A stretch of 40,740 nucleotides of DNA, taken from an uncultured delta proteobacterium. GTDB lineage: Bacteria; Myxococcota_A; Polyangia; Polyangiales; Ga0077539. Below the pieces are notes generated by a model that saw only the letters and a list, made by a program, of their open reading frames with translations, did not search any database and was not told the DNA's origin. Location: contig CAIMWA010000179.1 of the NCBI GenBank assembly GCA_903845045.1, forward strand, positions 1 to 40,740, in the 5' to 3' direction. Shown in pieces: positions 39,945 through 40,740 of this stretch. Within the stretch, counting starts at the first letter, position 1; the number at the start of each line of letters is the position of its first letter. The translations under genes were made by a program, and so were the position numbers.

Positions 39945-40740
39945 ATGGAGAACACCGAAGAGAAGTCCGACGCCGCCGTGCTCGTTGCCGTGCAGCTACC
40001 GGGGGTGTCCGACGAGGAGCACCAGTCGTCCATCGAGGAGCTCTCGCGGCTCGTGGAGACGCTCGGGCACCCCGTGGTGGGCGTGGTGTCGCAGCGACGA
40101 TCGCACCTCGGCGCGTCGGCGGTGCTGGGCGGCGGCAAGCTGGCCGAGCTGGCGAGATGGACCGGCGGCTCCGGCGTCGTGCCCTCCGGCGCGAAGAAGA
40201 AGGTCCGCAAGATCGACGCGAAGGATGCCTCGAAGGACGAAGGCGACGGCGACGCCGCCGAGCCCCTCGACGACGCGGCGGACGCGGGCGAAGCGCTCCT
40301 GGACGACGAGGACCTCGTTGCCGACGGCGACGGCGCGGAGCCCACCGGGAGCGCCGGCATCGTCGTGGTGGACCACGAGCTCGGACCCTCGCAGGCGCGC
40401 AACCTCGAGCGCGCGACGGACGCCCAGGTGCTCGATCGCACGGCGGTGATCGTCGAGATCTTTCATCGTCACGCGAAGAGCCGCGAGGCGAGGCTGCAGG
40501 TCGAGATCGCGCGCCTCAACTACCTCGCGCCGCGGCTCCGCGAGACCGGTGGCGCCGACCGTCAGCGCGGCGGCATCGGCGGCAAGGGCGCCGGGGAGAG
40601 CGCCGTGGAGCTCGATCGTCGCCGCATCCGCGATCGCATCGCCGAGCTCCGTCGCGAGCTCGACGGCCTCTCGCGGGAGGGCGACGTGCGGCGCGCACGG
40701 CGTCAGGACCAGCTCCGCGTGGCCCTCGTCGGCTACACCA
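39945..40740 (+). CDS. hflX: HflX ribosome-rescue/assembly GTPase, cut by window edge
   Basis: The first 265 residues are present and the frame is open at the right edge. The N-terminal HflX domain is clear: V-V-S-Q-R-R, L-G-G-G-K-L-A-E-L and V-V-D-H-E-L-G-P-S-Q-A-R-N-L-E, then D-R-T-A-V-I-V-E-I-F-H-R-H-A-K-S-R-E-A, L-N-Y-L-A-P-R-L-R, the Gly-rich GGIGGKGAGE segment and the R-R-I-R-D-R-I-A-E-L-R-R-E-L coiled coil. The window ends in V-A-L-V-G-Y-T, the start of the G1 P-loop. HflX binds the 50S subunit, splits stalled 70S ribosomes and hydrolyses GTP. A ~65-residue acidic/Lys-rich insert (about 73-137) lies between G-K-L-A-E-L and V-V-V-D-H and is unusual. Confidence 0.93.
   Translation, partial: MENTEEKSDAAVLVAVQLPGVSDEEHQSSIEELSRLVETLGHPVVGVVSQRRSHLGASAVLGGGKLAELARWTGGSGVVPSGAKKKVRKIDAKDASKDEGDGDAAEPLDDAADAGEALLDDEDLVADGDGAEPTGSAGIVVVDHELGPSQARNLERATDAQVLDRTAVIVEIFHRHAKSREARLQVEIARLNYLAPRLRETGGADRQRGGIGGKGAGESAVELDRRRIRDRIAELRRELDGLSREGDVRRARRQDQLRVALVGYT

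Noticed and set aside
1..40740. CRISPR array, insertion sequence or prophage
   Set aside because: No spaced direct repeats, transposase, integrase or phage structural gene was found on either strand.

Overview
This is a 40.7-kb chromosomal window of very GC-rich DNA (GC mostly in third codon positions). The content suggests a member of the Myxococcota, probably Polyangia (Sandaracinus- or Sorangium-like). Reasons are the many FHA-domain signalling proteins, MopE-like Asp/Cys motifs in a secreted lipoprotein, a PilA-like prepilin with a sigma-54-type promoter, many TPR lipoproteins, and a mix of housekeeping and lineage-specific genes without phage or transposon content. The taxonomic placement is inference; no rRNA is present.

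Layout. 1-0.97 kb: a prepilin cut by the left edge, its upstream control region, and tRNA-Thr(CGU). 0.97-4.2 kb: threonine aldolase, a TPR lipoprotein, an acidic unknown protein on the opposite strand, and a secreted beta-barrel-like protein. 4.2-11.5 kb: a co-directional signalling cluster made of zinc-ribbon/double-FHA protein, PP2C phosphatase, FHA-TM-trypsin protease and FHA-GAF-adenylate cyclase, running without a gap into accA. 11.5-16.0 kb: an outer-membrane barrel protein and a divergent MopE-motif lipoprotein, then a minus-strand pair of a small membrane protein and a protein that I read as a divergent RelA/SpoT-type nucleotide pyrophosphokinase. 16.2-23.2 kb: orphan ParA-like ATPase, Lon, a membrane gluzincin-TPR protein overlapping lon, and a convergent MATE exporter. 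23.3-27.0 kb: a probable six-gene operon with a His/Gly-rich CpxP-like protein, response regulator, histidine kinase, two small proteins and a lipoprotein. 27.0-32.1 kb: a secreted Trp-Gly repeat protein, ppk1, rsmA and a convergent PEGA-like protein. 32.2-36.6 kb: tRNA-Ser(UGA) followed 25 bp later by a SNF2-family ATPase and an overlapping unknown partner. 36.6-40.7 kb: an OmpA/TPR lipoprotein pair, a DTW-domain protein, and hflX cut by the right edge before its G1 motif.

How the genes may fit together. Several encode control of growth and stress: a candidate alarmone synthetase, polyphosphate kinase, Lon, HflX, an envelope-stress-type two-component system, and a phosphothreonine reader/phosphatase/cyclase cluster coupled to the first step of fatty-acid synthesis. 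No Ser/Thr kinase is in the window, so the phosphorylation source must lie elsewhere.

Two sequence-level results stand out. First, the protein at 14684-15781 keeps the ordered catalytic motifs of RelA/SpoT synthetases despite low overall similarity. Second, many genes lack a Shine-Dalgarno site and instead carry a TAnnnT box 6-12 bases before the start codon, which implies leaderless or nearly leaderless mRNAs. No CRISPR array, insertion sequence, integrase or prophage gene was seen.
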